Origin: Ktedonobacterales bacterium
GTDB taxonomy: Bacteria; Chloroflexota; Ktedonobacteria; Ktedonobacterales; JADMIN01
Reading direction: 5' to 3'
DNA length: 43,537 bases
Assembly (NCBI GenBank): GCA_025450405.1
Contig: JANWHL010000104.1
Location: 1 to 43,537, forward strand
The notes under the pieces were generated by a model, which saw only the letters and a list, made by a program, of their open reading frames with translations, made no database searches and was not told where the DNA came from. This document shows positions 26,266 through 34,533 of the stretch, in pieces. Both the position numbers and the translations under genes were made by a program. The stretch's first letter is position 1, and each line of letters opens with the position of its first letter.

Positions 26266-26310
26266 CGCGCGTGGTGAGCATGCTGTGGGTGGCCTTGCTC
26301 ACCGCGCGCG
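26266..26310 (+). terminator. 15-bp stem-loop after clpP
   Basis: CGCGCGTGGTGAGCA (26266-26280) pairs with TGCTCACCGCGCGCG (26296-26310) with one G-U pair and a 15-base loop. No T-run follows, so it may be a processing or attenuation structure rather than a simple terminator; the next ribosome site begins six bases later. Confidence 0.5.
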
Positions 26311-26326
26311 ATGAAGGAGGCAACGC

Positions 26327-27322
26327 GTGAAAATCCTCATCCTGGGCGGCACGGTCTTCCTGGGCCGGCATCTGGTAGACGCCGCTTGCGCACGCGGACA
26401 CGCGGTGACGATCTTCACACGCGGACAGCACGAGGCGGGTCCGGCGCCCGAGGTCGAGTGGCTCCGCGGCAATCGCGACGGCGACCTCGGCGCGCTCGTC
26501 GGTCGCCAGTGGGATGTGGCTATCGACACCAGTGGCTACGTGCCACGAGTTGTGCGGGACTCGGCGCGGCTCCTCGCCCCCGCGGTTGGACGATATCTCT
26601 TCGTCTCCAGCGTCTCGGCCTACGACGAAGCGCGCCTTCGGCCAGGATTCGACGAAGAGTACCCCTTGGCGACCCTGGGGGACCCGACGACCGAGGAGGT
26701 GACTGGCGCGACGTACGGCGCGCTCAAAGGACTCTGTGAACGCGCGGCGGAGGAGGCATTGCCCGGACGGGCCGTCATCATCCGGCCGGGGTTGATCGTC
26801 GGACCTTACGACCCCAGCGACCGGTTCACCTATTGGCCGCACCGGATTGCGCGCGGTGGCATGGTGCTCGCGCCAGGCCGACCCGAGGCACCCGTGCAGT
26901 TCATCGACGTTCGCGACCTGGCGGCGTGGATAGTGCGGCTGGCCGAGGCGGGAACAGTCGGCACGTTCAACGCGACGGGTCCTGCCAATCCGCTGACGAT
27001 GGCCATGGTGCTGGAGACGTGCCGCGCGGTGAGCGGGAGCGATGCCGAGCTGGTCTGGATGGACGAGGCATTCCTGCTTGGGCAAGGCGTCGGCCCGTGG
27101 ATCGAGGTGCCGCTCTGGGTGCCCGAGGCGGAGGGTGTGAACGTGAGCGCGGTCAGCATCTCCCGGGCGCTGGCGGCAGGCCTGACCTTCCGGCCGCTCG
27201 CGGAGACCGTGCGCGACACCCTGGCCTGGGATGCGACGCGTCCGGCGGACCAGGCATGGCGCGCGGGCCTCCCACCTGACCGGGAGCACGAGCTGCTCGC
27301 GGCATGGGCGAGCCAACACTGA
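26327..27322 (+). CDS. NAD(P)-dependent epimerase/reductase-like SDR
   Basis: A 331-residue atypical SDR from GTG 26327, with GAAGGAGG upstream. The Rossmann motif LILGGTVFLGRHLV contains GGTxFLG, the pattern of the atypical SDR_a4/CSP41-like group, followed by VTIFTRG. YLFVSSVSAYD and TYGALKGLCE sit where the catalytic Ser and YxxxK lie, the latter as Tyr-Gly-Ala-Leu-Lys. The PRPGLIVGPYDPSDRFTYWP-like loop follows. Relatives include RNA-binding plastid proteins and sugar or flavonoid reductases, so substrate cannot be assigned. It lies downstream of clpP across a long stem-loop and is followed by a terminator. Confidence 0.85.
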   Translation: MKILILGGTVFLGRHLVDAACARGHAVTIFTRGQHEAGPAPEVEWLRGNRDGDLGALVGRQWDVAIDTSGYVPRVVRDSARLLAPAVGRYLFVSSVSAYDEARLRPGFDEEYPLATLGDPTTEEVTGATYGALKGLCERAAEEALPGRAVIIRPGLIVGPYDPSDRFTYWPHRIARGGMVLAPGRPEAPVQFIDVRDLAAWIVRLAEAGTVGTFNATGPANPLTMAMVLETCRAVSGSDAELVWMDEAFLLGQGVGPWIEVPLWVPEAEGVNVSAVSISRALAAGLTFRPLAETVRDTLAWDATRPADQAWRAGLPPDREHELLAAWASQH

Positions 27323-27340
27323 GTCTGAAGCCTAGCGCAA

Positions 27341-27367
27341 AGGCGCCGCGCGATTCGCGCGGCGCCT
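27341..27367 (+). terminator. 12-bp hairpin terminator
   Basis: AGGCGCCGCGCG (27341-27352), a 3-base loop and CGCGCGGCGCCT (27356-27367) form a perfect stem, then ACGTTTC. It separates the SDR gene from convergent tRNA-Trp and may serve both. Confidence 0.65.
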
Positions 27368-27384
27368 ACGTTTCTGGGACGACG

Positions 27385-27460
27385 TGGCAGGTGGGACAGG
27401 ACTCGAACCTGCAACCGGTGGTTTTGGAGACCACTGCTCTACCTATTGAGCTACCCACCT
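27385..27460 (-). tRNA. tRNA-Trp(CCA)
   Basis: Acceptor arms AGGTGGG and CCCACCT (27454-27460, 27389-27395) pair perfectly; discriminator G at 27388, and the 3' CCA is encoded (27385-27387). Anticodon CCA is at 27425-27427. The T-arm carries GTTCGAGTC. Confidence 0.95.
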
Positions 27461-27484
27461 AAGGTACCCATCTGGGGCGCCCAC

Positions 27485-27513
27485 ATCATACCCCACCGCT
27501 GGGCCCGCGTCAA
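27485..27513 (-). promoter_or_regulatory. promoter of tRNA-Trp
   Basis: Minus strand TTGACG (27508-27513), 17 bases, TATGAT (27485-27490), ending 25 bases before the tRNA 5' end. Confidence 0.7.
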
Positions 27514-27785
27514 GGCTGGCGGGCGGGCGGCGTGGCTACCAGCCCGCATTTCGCCACGCCAGCCAGGCACGCCAGGCGAGCTCAACACGACTATCGGGTA
27601 AGCGTTTGGCGTTTCCAATCTCGCACGGGGTACAATGCGCGAAGGTGCCGGCCCCGCGCCATCGGGCGCGCGGGCGCGTCCACGCCTGATGCGCCCTGCG
27701 CCACTCCGCTCGCGCGACCTCATGTGGCATGTGGCGACCGAACAGCACCCCCGCGGCGCCGCGGCAAGAAGGACGGTGTACTCCC

Positions 27786-28166
27786 ATGGCTCAACGCATC
27801 CTCATCGCCGACGACGATCCAGCCATCGCCGAGCTGTTGCACTCGGCGCTGGACCAGGAGGGCTACGACACCTCCAAGACGACGCAGAGTCTCCGCTTCT
27901 TCGACGCGGTCCGCGATCTCCACCCCGACCTGATCTTGCTCGACCTGATGATGCCCTACCTCGACGGGCGCGACGAGTTGCGCCTGATGAGCATGGACCC
28001 GTCCACGGCCAACATTCCGGTCATCATCGTGACCGCGCATCAGGACGCCAAGCGTGAAGAAGACGCGTTCCGCAAGCTGGGCGTCGTGGAGGTCGTGACC
28101 AAGCCGTTCGATCTCAATGCCCTCCTCAGCCTGGTGCGGCAGACGATCGGGGATCCGCGCCAGTAG
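27786..28166 (+). CDS. single-domain response regulator
   Basis: A 126-residue stand-alone receiver domain. It begins MAQRILIADDDPAIAELL at ATG 27786 with AAGGA some distance upstream. The acidic pocket (ADDDP), the phosphorylated Asp in LILLDLMMPYLDG, the Thr in IIVTAH and the Lys in VTKPFD are all present. No output domain is attached, so it acts by binding a partner protein, as CheY- or Spo0F-like proteins do. No kinase is near. It is 27 bases upstream of plsX and may be co-transcribed. TACAAT at 27631-27636 is a candidate -10 box. Confidence 0.93.
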   Translation: MAQRILIADDDPAIAELLHSALDQEGYDTSKTTQSLRFFDAVRDLHPDLILLDLMMPYLDGRDELRLMSMDPSTANIPVIIVTAHQDAKREEDAFRKLGVVEVVTKPFDLNALLSLVRQTIGDPRQ

Positions 28167-28193
28167 GGTCGTGATCGCATAAGGGGGCGCGAC

Positions 28194-29264
28194 GTGAGCG
28201 AGGTGTCGGTGAGGGCGCGCGGGCGCCTGCCCGTGGCGCTGGACGCTATGGGCGGCGACAACGCACCAGGCGAGGTGGTGCTCGGTGCCGTCCAGGCGGC
28301 GCGCGAGCTGGGGCTAGGGATTATCCTCGTTGGCCCTGAGGCGACGGTGCGCACGGAGCTCGCGCGCCATAACATCACTGGCCTGAACCTCGAGGTGGCC
28401 AACGCTGACGAGGTCATCGGGATGGACGAACACCCCGCCGAGGCGGTGCGCGCGAAGCGCCGCAACTCGATGACCGTCGCCCTCGAACTGGTGCGTGATG
28501 GGCGCGCTGGAGCGGCTGTCACGGCCGGCAACAGTGGGGCCATGCTCGCCGCGTCACTCTTTACGTTGCGGCGGATCCCCGGGGTCGAGCGGCCGGCGTT
28601 GGGTGCGGTCTTCCCGTCCGCGAACGGGCGCCGCTGTCTGGTGGCGGATGTCGGCGCGAACACCGACTCGAAGCCGACCTATTTGGTGCAGTTTGCATTG
28701 ATGGGCGCCGTCTACATGGACAAGGTCTTCGGCGTGCCAAATCCGCGCGTGGGCCTCCTCTCGAATGGCGAGGAAGCAACGAAGGGCGACCAGCTCACCC
28801 AGGCCGCGCACCAACTGCTGAAGGCGGCGGCGGGTCCGGCGCGGATGAACTTCATCGGCAACGTCGAAGGCCGCAATGTCTTCGATGGGTCGGTGGACGT
28901 GGTGGCCTGCGACGGATTCGTGGGCAACGTCCTGCTGAAGACTAGCGAGGGCTTGTCAAGGCTGCTTCTCGGCGCCATCCGCGGCGCCATCACGTCGAAT
29001 CCGCTCACGATGGCGGGCGGGCTACTGGCACAGGGAGCCTTCGGCAAAGTGCGGCGCGAGTTTGACTACGAGGAATATGGCGGGGCGCCGCTGCTTGGCG
29101 TGAATGGGGTCTCCATCATCGCGCACGGGCGCTCGGGCGCCAAAGCGATCAAGAGCGCGCTGCGCACGGCCTCGCAGGCGTCGGCGGCGAAGGTGCCCGC
29201 CCTCATCCAGGACGGCATGGCCGCCATCGGCGCACGGGCGGGGATGGCGGACGCTGGCGACTAG
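28194..29264 (+). CDS. plsX: phosphate acyltransferase PlsX
   Basis: A 356-residue enzyme converting acyl-ACP and phosphate to acyl phosphate, the acyl donor for PlsY in phospholipid synthesis. GTG 28194 has AAGGGGGC upstream. Family signatures: VALDAMGGDNAPGEVVLGA, the VIGMDEHPAEAVRAKRRNSM substrate loop, TAGNSGAMLA, VADVGANTDSKP, NGEEATKG and CDGFVGNVLLKTSEG. It works at the membrane surface. In many bacteria plsX sits with rpmF or fab genes; here it follows a response regulator and is convergent with the KGG-repeat gene, stops 18 bases apart. Confidence 0.95.
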   Translation: MSEVSVRARGRLPVALDAMGGDNAPGEVVLGAVQAARELGLGIILVGPEATVRTELARHNITGLNLEVANADEVIGMDEHPAEAVRAKRRNSMTVALELVRDGRAGAAVTAGNSGAMLAASLFTLRRIPGVERPALGAVFPSANGRRCLVADVGANTDSKPTYLVQFALMGAVYMDKVFGVPNPRVGLLSNGEEATKGDQLTQAAHQLLKAAAGPARMNFIGNVEGRNVFDGSVDVVACDGFVGNVLLKTSEGLSRLLLGAIRGAITSNPLTMAGGLLAQGAFGKVRREFDYEEYGGAPLLGVNGVSIIAHGRSGAKAIKSALRTASQASAAKVPALIQDGMAAIGARAGMADAGD

Positions 29265-29282
29265 GCGCGGGTTGGTGGCGTG

Positions 29283-29621
29283 CTAGGGCGTTGGCGTCTT
29301 GCGGCGGCGCTTGGCGGCGCCGCCGAGCTTGCCAATGCGGCTGTAGAAGTCGGCCGGCTGGCGCCGTTTGGTGGAGTTCCCACCCTTCTTGCCCATCGCG
29401 GAGAAGTGCTCGGGGCCGTACTTATCCACATTCGCGCGGCCACCCTTTTTGGCGATCGCGCGGTAATAGTCGCTCCCACGCTTGTCCTTCAGCGCGGTGC
29501 CGCCGATTTTGCCGATGCGCCGATAGTAGTCCTCGCCATATTTATCGCGTACCGCGCTACCACCCTTACGCCCGGCCTCAGCGGTCGTCATCGGGGTGGT
29601 CTTCACTTCGCTCTCCGCCAT
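29283..29621 (-). CDS. KGG-repeat stress-type protein
   Basis: A 112-residue, strongly basic, hydrophilic protein from ATG 29621, with GGGAGGTG upstream. It is built of about five repeats of 18-22 residues with the core K-K-G-G: RKGGSAVRDKYGEDYYRRIG, KIGGTALKDKRGSDYYRAIA, KKGGRANVDKYGPEHFSAMG, KKGGNSTKRRQPADFYSRIG and KLGGAAKRR. This is the KGG (general stress protein 10/YciG) motif seen in stress-induced small proteins of enterobacteria and bacilli. Its molecular role is not settled; a nucleic-acid or desiccation role has been suggested for relatives. It has a strong own promoter (29685-29713). Confidence 0.9.
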   Translation of the reverse strand: MAESEVKTTPMTTAEAGRKGGSAVRDKYGEDYYRRIGKIGGTALKDKRGSDYYRAIAKKGGRANVDKYGPEHFSAMGKKGGNSTKRRQPADFYSRIGKLGGAAKRRRKTPTP

Positions 29622-29684
29622 GCCGCACCTCCCGCGCCCCGTTGCGGTGGGGTCGCGCTACCAGGACGTCTGCCTGTCGTGGAG

Positions 29685-29713
29685 AGTATACGGCAGGCGG
29701 CGCGCTCCGTCAA
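29685..29713 (-). promoter_or_regulatory. strong promoter of the KGG gene
   Basis: Minus strand TTGACG (29708-29713), 17 bases, TATACT (29685-29690): five of six matches in each box. Confidence 0.7.
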
Positions 29714-30181
29714 GCGTGCGCCGCCCGCAATCTTGAGTCCTCGCTACAGTCCGGGTGCAATACCTGCCGAAAGGGAGCCTCGCCGGTGAACTCCGTCGCA
29801 GCCAGAGCCCACTCGCGTACACTCCCACTCGCGCGCCCCCGCCACGACTCTCGGGGCATCTCCTCGGTGGGCCACCATGCTTGCCCCTGGAGGGGACACT
29901 CGCCGCGCACCCCATCACTTGCGCACCCCGCTCGCCAGCCAGGATTAGTCGCGGAACTTCAATTCCGCAGGCGTCCCCAGCCAATCCGCCCGCCTTTGGC
30001 GGTCACGCACATCCGCGTGTCGTGCGGTCACCTACCGCTAATTCGCTCTTCAGTTGAAATCGAATGGGCGCACGGATGCGCGCCCGACGCGCGCGGCGCC
30101 CACCGGCGCCGCACGGTTGCGCGCCTTTCTCCCGCTCCATACCAGGCTGGCTAGCCCGACCACCCTTCATCCGGAGGGCGG
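29714..30181. other. intergenic region without a supported gene
   Basis: Between the KGG and HAS-barrel promoters. It holds small hairpins (GCGGAA/TTCCGC at 29951-29968 and CCGCC/GGCGG at 29990-30002) but no frame with a ribosome site or natural composition. Confidence 0.5.
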
Positions 30182-30190
30182 TGGTATACT
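30182..30190 (+). promoter_or_regulatory. extended -10 promoter of the HAS-barrel/HerA operon
   Basis: TGGTATACT is a TGn-TATACT extended -10 element; no good -35 box is visible at 17 bases. Start near 30197 leaves about 87 bases of leader. Confidence 0.5.
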
Positions 30191-30283
30191 CAGTTGGAGG
30201 ACGCCAGGTTGCCGCCCGGCGGCGCGGAAAATGGCCGCGCGGGGCGTGACACGCGGTTGCGTGCGCGGGTTCGGGAGTGCGGC

Positions 30284-31141
30284 ATGAGCACGAGCGTTGA
30301 GCTGGGCAAGATCGTCAAGTCAGACTCGCACGTCCGCTACGTCTGCCAGATCTTTGGCGAAGGCGAGGTGGCCGCGCCACCGCGTCCGGTGGACTTCGCG
30401 TTTGGCAGCTTCGTTCGTGTGCCCCTGCGGGCCGACGAACTGGCGCCGTCGGCCACCTTGAGGGCGCCCGAGGCGGCGGACGTGGCGGCGCTGGAGCATG
30501 TCGGAGCGGGGATCGCGGACGCGCTCGCGCCCAAGGACGCCGACGCGCGTGCCTGGGCCATCGGCGTGATCTTTGATACCATCCTGGTCAATCCGGCGTT
30601 TGGCACGCTGGGCCCGAGACTTTCCAATGACACCCAGGTGGCACTCTTCTCGCCGGACTACCTATCTGAGCGCGCCGTGCTTGTTTCGATCATGCTCCTG
30701 GGCACGTTGTCGGCAACCAACCCCGCGTACGGAGTGAGCGGAGTGAATGGCACCGGCGGCGCGGGACCTCATGGGGGGCGCATTGATCCGGTCGCGCTGA
30801 CACGCCCGCGGCGCGGAGGCGGCGCGGCAACGCCGGCGTACGTGGTTCGCCACGGCGTACCGGAGGTAGCCCCTGATCTGGGGGCTGTGGTGTCAACACT
30901 CTCCGAAATTGATCTGCGCGCCTTCCATCACTTCGCCGATGGCGGCGCCCCGGGTGGCAGCGCGACGTACTTGCACATGGGCTATCTCCCGCACATCATC
31001 GCCCAGGACCACCCCCTGCTGCCGATTGTCGCCCTCCAGATCATCGAGCGGCTAGAGCGAGCGTTTCCGGCCAACACCGCGCTCCTCGCGATCGTCAAGC
31101 GGAATTTCGCCTGGCGGCTAAAGGTACAAACCGCCGGCTAA
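30284..31141 (+). CDS. HAS-barrel-like protein partnered with a HerA ATPase
   Basis: A 285-residue protein from ATG 30284 (GGGAG upstream). The first ~50 residues (GKIVKSDSHVRYVCQIFGEG, then FAFGSFVRVPL) have the strand pattern of a HAS barrel, the small domain found at the start of HerA and ATP-synthase subunits. The middle has a helical core (AWAIGVIFDTILVNPAFG) and a Gly-rich loop. The C-terminus (YLPHIIAQDHPLLPIVALQI) is conserved-looking. There is no Walker A motif and no acidic nuclease pattern typical of NurA. It lies 33 bases upstream of the HerA-like gene and is co-transcribed. I infer an accessory subunit of that ATPase; the domain call is from pattern only. Confidence 0.7.
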   Translation: MSTSVELGKIVKSDSHVRYVCQIFGEGEVAAPPRPVDFAFGSFVRVPLRADELAPSATLRAPEAADVAALEHVGAGIADALAPKDADARAWAIGVIFDTILVNPAFGTLGPRLSNDTQVALFSPDYLSERAVLVSIMLLGTLSATNPAYGVSGVNGTGGAGPHGGRIDPVALTRPRRGGGAATPAYVVRHGVPEVAPDLGAVVSTLSEIDLRAFHHFADGGAPGGSATYLHMGYLPHIIAQDHPLLPIVALQIIERLERAFPANTALLAIVKRNFAWRLKVQTAG

Positions 31142-31174
31142 CCATCATGTTGCGGGAGAGAGCGAGCGCCATAC

Positions 31175-32956
31175 ATGGCTGACCCTGACTCGACACCGGT
31201 AGGCATCACCAAGGGACCTGGAGAGACGATCCACGAGTATACGTTCATCTCGCGGGATGAGCACCGCCTGCTGAAAAACGGCGAATACGTCTATTACCAT
31301 ATTGGCCAGATCGGCGCGCGCGACCAGGGCGCCGGTGATGGTGAGCCATCGAGATCCAATGGGGACGGCGGCCCGGCGCGGCAGGTCCTGGGGCGCATTC
31401 AGCGACGGGTTCCCGTCCAGCTGTACCCGGACACGTTTCTCTCCGAGCCAACGGTCCCGCCCAGCCAGGTGGCGGCGCTCGTCGGATACGACGAGCTGGC
31501 GAACGATCTCTTCGAGCTGCATGTGGCAATCCTGGGGTACTACGACGCGGACCTCGGAACGTTCGTCAATCCGTGGATCCCGCCAGAATCGGGGATGCCG
31601 ATCTATTTGGCCGAAGATGACGCGTTGGCGCGTGTGTTGGGCAAGAAGCGCGCCGGCGAGTTCGGCGGCGCCCACATCGGTTCGTTGCTGACGCGAGCCG
31701 AGGGCGCGGTGCCCGTGGTCCTCGATGTCAAGGAGCTAGTGAGCACGCACTTGGCCATTATCGCCAGCACGGGAGCGGGCAAGAGCTATCTGGCGAGCGT
31801 GATCATCGAGGAGCTGATGCGGCCGAACAACCGTGCGGCGGTGCTGATCGTGGACCCGCACGGCGAGTACGGGACGCTGCAGGATATGCCCAACCACCCG
31901 GCGTTCGCCGAGGAAGCCGGCGCGGCACCTGGCGCCGCCAATGGGCGCACGGCGCGTCCGCACGAGCGGTATCGCGCGCAGACACGGGTCTATCTGCACG
32001 ACCAGGTCAAAGTGCGCCTCTCAACCCTGGACCTGAGTGACCTGCGGTATCTCCTACCAGACCTGACAGAAAAGCAGCACTACTTCCTGGGTCGGGCCTT
32101 CAATAACCTGAAGAGCGCCAAGAAGGGGCAGCCGTGGTCGGCCGCGGAGCTCAAAGACGCGGTGCTCGCCCTCAAGCGCGAGGCCAATGAGGAGTACGGC
32201 GACGACAGCGGCAACAGTACGGCGGCCGCCCTGGGCTGGAAGATTGAGAGTCGGCTCGGGGACCGCAACAGCATGGTCTTCGACACACACCAGCACCTCG
32301 ACCTCCGCGAGATCTTCCGGCCCGGCCAGTGCACGGTCCTTCAGCTCAACGAGGTGGACGAGCGCGACCAGACGGTCATCGTGGCGACACTCCTTCGCCG
32401 ACTCTTCCACGCTCGGCTGGACACCGAGCGTGGCAAGGTGCGGGATGGCGACGAACAGTACCTGCCCTATCCCGCCTTCGTGCTCCTTGAAGAGGCGCAC
32501 CACTTCGCCCCACACGGGCAGGAGGTGGTGAGCACTCGCCAACTGAAGCAGGTGTTGGCCGAGGGCCGCAAGTTCGGCATCGGGGTCGGACTGATCAGCC
32601 AGCGCCCGGGCAAATTGGATCCAGATGTGCTCAGTCAATGCCTGACGCAGTGCATCATGCGCATCGTCAACGACGTGGACCAGAAGAGCGTGGCGACCGC
32701 CGTTGAAGGCGTTGGGCACGATCTGCTAGGCAACCTGCCTGCTCTCTCCAAGGGGCAGGCGATTGTGGCGGGCAGCGCCGTCAACACGCCGGTCATCTGC
32801 CGGGTGCGTCCCCGCATCACGCCGCACGGCGGCGAAAGCAAGGATGCCCCTGAGGAGTGGCGGCGCTTCTTTGGATCGGAGCAGGTGGCCGCGCGGGCGC
32901 GAGAGGCCGCGCCGCTGGCCCGCGATGACAAACCGTTCTCCATCTTCAAGCGCTGA
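31175..32956 (+). CDS. HerA-like (DUF87) ATPase
   Basis: A 593-residue hexameric-type motor. The first ~120 residues are a HAS barrel (YVYYHIGQIG, VLGRIQRRVPVQLYPDTF). Walker A is near residue 197 (IIASTGAGKSYLAS), an IVDPHGEYG strand follows as in HerA/FtsK-like ATPases, Walker B is near residue 435 (FVLLEEAHHFAPHGQEV), and GVGLISQRPGKLD and SQCLTQCIMRIVN are sensor-type segments. HerA in archaea works with NurA in DNA end resection; bacterial relatives pair with SIR2 or other effectors in defence. Here the partner is a HAS-barrel-like protein, not a recognisable nuclease. The end (SIFKR) is a short basic tail. Confidence 0.9.
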   Translation: MADPDSTPVGITKGPGETIHEYTFISRDEHRLLKNGEYVYYHIGQIGARDQGAGDGEPSRSNGDGGPARQVLGRIQRRVPVQLYPDTFLSEPTVPPSQVAALVGYDELANDLFELHVAILGYYDADLGTFVNPWIPPESGMPIYLAEDDALARVLGKKRAGEFGGAHIGSLLTRAEGAVPVVLDVKELVSTHLAIIASTGAGKSYLASVIIEELMRPNNRAAVLIVDPHGEYGTLQDMPNHPAFAEEAGAAPGAANGRTARPHERYRAQTRVYLHDQVKVRLSTLDLSDLRYLLPDLTEKQHYFLGRAFNNLKSAKKGQPWSAAELKDAVLALKREANEEYGDDSGNSTAAALGWKIESRLGDRNSMVFDTHQHLDLREIFRPGQCTVLQLNEVDERDQTVIVATLLRRLFHARLDTERGKVRDGDEQYLPYPAFVLLEEAHHFAPHGQEVVSTRQLKQVLAEGRKFGIGVGLISQRPGKLDPDVLSQCLTQCIMRIVNDVDQKSVATAVEGVGHDLLGNLPALSKGQAIVAGSAVNTPVICRVRPRITPHGGESKDAPEEWRRFFGSEQVAARAREAAPLARDDKPFSIFKR

Positions 32957-32996
32957 CGGTTAGCCCGTGGCCCGCGCCAGAGTGAGGAGGCTCACG

Positions 32997-33401
32997 TTGC
33001 TGCGCCTGGCGGAAGTCGCGAGCCTGCTGGGGGCGCTCCCACGCGGCGCGCGGCGGCATCCTGCCCTGGTTCGCGCCGGGGCGGCCTGGGTTCCGCCGCT
33101 GGTATACGCCCATGCCGTCCCACCGCGCGGCTGGCTCGCCATCTCGATCGGCGGCGCGCTCCTCTTGGTGGCGCTCGTCTGGACGCTCGTCCCGTTGGTC
33201 CGCGCGCTGGGAGAGCGTCTATTATGGGAGCTGCCACGTGAACGCGAGCGGCGACTGGCGCGCCGCCAGGGCCTCATGCTGGCCGTGCTCGTGGTGGCGA
33301 ATCTGGCGCTGGCGGCCCTGCGTGTCTGGACACCATTGCTCGCCGCGGTGACGATCGCTTTCGTCGTGGCGGAGGCGGTGTGGGCCTGGCGGCGAGCTTA
33401 A
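32997..33401 (+). CDS. small membrane protein of unknown function
   Basis: TTG 32997 is preferred because GAGGAGG sits six bases before it; GTG 32967 is the longer alternative without a ribosome site. The 134-residue product has a basic amphipathic start and about three hydrophobic segments (ISIGGALLLVALVWTLVPLV and GLMLAVLVVANLALAAL among them), with an Arg-rich loop (ELPRERERRLARRQ). It follows herA by 40 bases in the same operon. Its TAA shares bases with the lipoprotein stop codon on the other strand (TTAA, 33398-33401). Nothing identifies its role beyond the context. Confidence 0.65.
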   Translation: MLRLAEVASLLGALPRGARRHPALVRAGAAWVPPLVYAHAVPPRGWLAISIGGALLLVALVWTLVPLVRALGERLLWELPRERERRLARRQGLMLAVLVVANLALAALRVWTPLLAAVTIAFVVAEAVWAWRRA

Positions 33402-33988
33402 TCGCCAGTGACGCAGAAGCCGGCCTGGCCGATAGGATCGTCGAATCCCCAGGACACGACCCAGTATCCCTGGTACTTATTGATGCCAAAGAGCACGATG
33501 TGCCCGTCACTCCCGTCAAAGCCGATGACCTGACTCGCCGGAGTATTTTCCGAGTAGCACGAGAGCACGGACATCTCGTAGTCGGAGCTTGCGGACCACG
33601 GCTCGCCCCGGCCATATTCATGTTGCAGGTTGGCCAACGAGGTCGGCATCAGCAGTTGTGAGCCGGCATACTCCGTCTGGAACGAGAACTGCGGACTCAG
33701 CAGCGGCGCGACGCGCGTCCAGTGATTGCCAGAATACGCGTTGACGAGGCGCGTACGGAACGCGTTCAGATCGGTGATGGCGACCGGAGTGGGCGCCAAA
33801 GTTGGTGTCGGACCGGCGGGGACGGTCGTGGGTGGCGCGGCGGCGGTTTTAGTCGCGACATGTGCGGTTGTCGGCGCCGAGGCGCAGGCGGCCAGGAGGG
33901 CGACCAACGCCACCAGTCCAACCGCGACCAGGCGCTCTCGCCTGCCCGGCTTACGGCCTCGCGCCGTGGCCACCCTCATCCGCCCCAT
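33398..33988 (-). CDS. lipoprotein of unknown function
   Basis: ATG 33988 is chosen since GGGAGG lies five bases upstream. The 196-residue protein starts with a basic region and a hydrophobic stretch ending LVALLAACAS, a clear lipobox with the acylated Cys. A Thr/Pro-rich linker (TTVPAGPTPTLAPTPVAI) follows, then a compact domain starting DLNAFRTRLVNAYSGNHW and ending VSWGFDDPIGQAGFCVTG. The domain's size and strands suggest an NTF2-like fold or a small binding protein, but this is not established. It is exported and anchored to the membrane. It is convergent with the membrane protein gene. Confidence 0.8.
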   Translation of the reverse strand: MGRMRVATARGRKPGRRERLVAVGLVALVALLAACASAPTTAHVATKTAAAPPTTVPAGPTPTLAPTPVAITDLNAFRTRLVNAYSGNHWTRVAPLLSPQFSFQTEYAGSQLLMPTSLANLQHEYGRGEPWSASSDYEMSVLSCYSENTPASQVIGFDGSDGHIVLFGINKYQGYWVVSWGFDDPIGQAGFCVTGD

Positions 33989-34255
33989 CCGTGCCTCCCG
34001 CCGCCACACCTGAAGCATTGTCGTCCGCTCCCTCGCACCCGCGCACATGGTGAATCCGCCAGTGGGCACGGCCAGAACCGCCCCGTCCTTGTTGCCGCGC
34101 TGGCGGGTGTCGCCAGCGGTCGGCGCGCCCCGCCATGAAGGCCCGTGCCCCCGCACCGAAGCACACGGCGCGACCGCTCTCGCAGTATACCGGTGATGGA
34201 CTTGTGGCGCAAGTGATAATTCGCTCGGCCGAGCGCGTGTCCCGGCGCATGCCAA
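33989..34255. other. intergenic region, no gene seen
   Basis: Between the lipoprotein start and the 16-bp repeats. Open frames here overlap only by chance and none has a ribosome site. A TGATAATTCGCTCGGC segment at 34214-34229 loosely resembles the following repeats. Confidence 0.4.
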
Positions 34256-34287
34256 TGAGAAACTCGGCACGTGAGAAATTCGGCACG
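34256..34287 (+). repeat. tandem 16-bp repeat before the rpsT promoter
   Basis: TGAGAAACTCGGCACG (34256-34271) and TGAGAAATTCGGCACG (34272-34287) differ at one base and end 8 bases before the -35 box. A third, diverged relative is at 34214-34229. Position suggests an upstream regulator site. Confidence 0.7.
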
Positions 34288-34295
34288 ACAAACCC

Positions 34296-34324
34296 TTGCC
34301 TGTGAGCGGCGGGTTTTGTATACT
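34296..34324 (+). promoter_or_regulatory. promoter of rpsT
   Basis: TTGCCT (34296-34301), 17 bases, TATACT (34319-34324). The start point near 34331 gives a long leader of about 200 bases before the S20 start codon. Confidence 0.6.
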
Positions 34325-34533
34325 AATCTGGTGCCCTTGTGGTGAGCGCGGCCCGCGCACGCCTTCGTCGTCTCGACCGTCGTCACGACGCGATCGTTTG
34401 ACGTGATGTTTGACTTGACGCTGGGGCAAACCCACGCTATCGACCGCGTTGGCGGAGCGAACGCACGTCACCGCCAGCGTTCGCCACGCTCGGTCACACA
34501 CGATCCGCGCACGCGGAGGAGGAACCAGGGTCT

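Noticed and set aside
25649..27319. A 556-codon open frame on the minus strand opposite clpP and the SDR gene
   Set aside because: Both plus-strand genes have clear family motifs and ribosome sites; the opposite frame is open only because of high G+C codon bias.
29745..29860. A cobalamin or other riboswitch-like patch
   Set aside because: A few words (GGGTGCAAT, GCCGAAAGGG) recall known leaders, but the conserved core does not assemble and no matching gene lies downstream.
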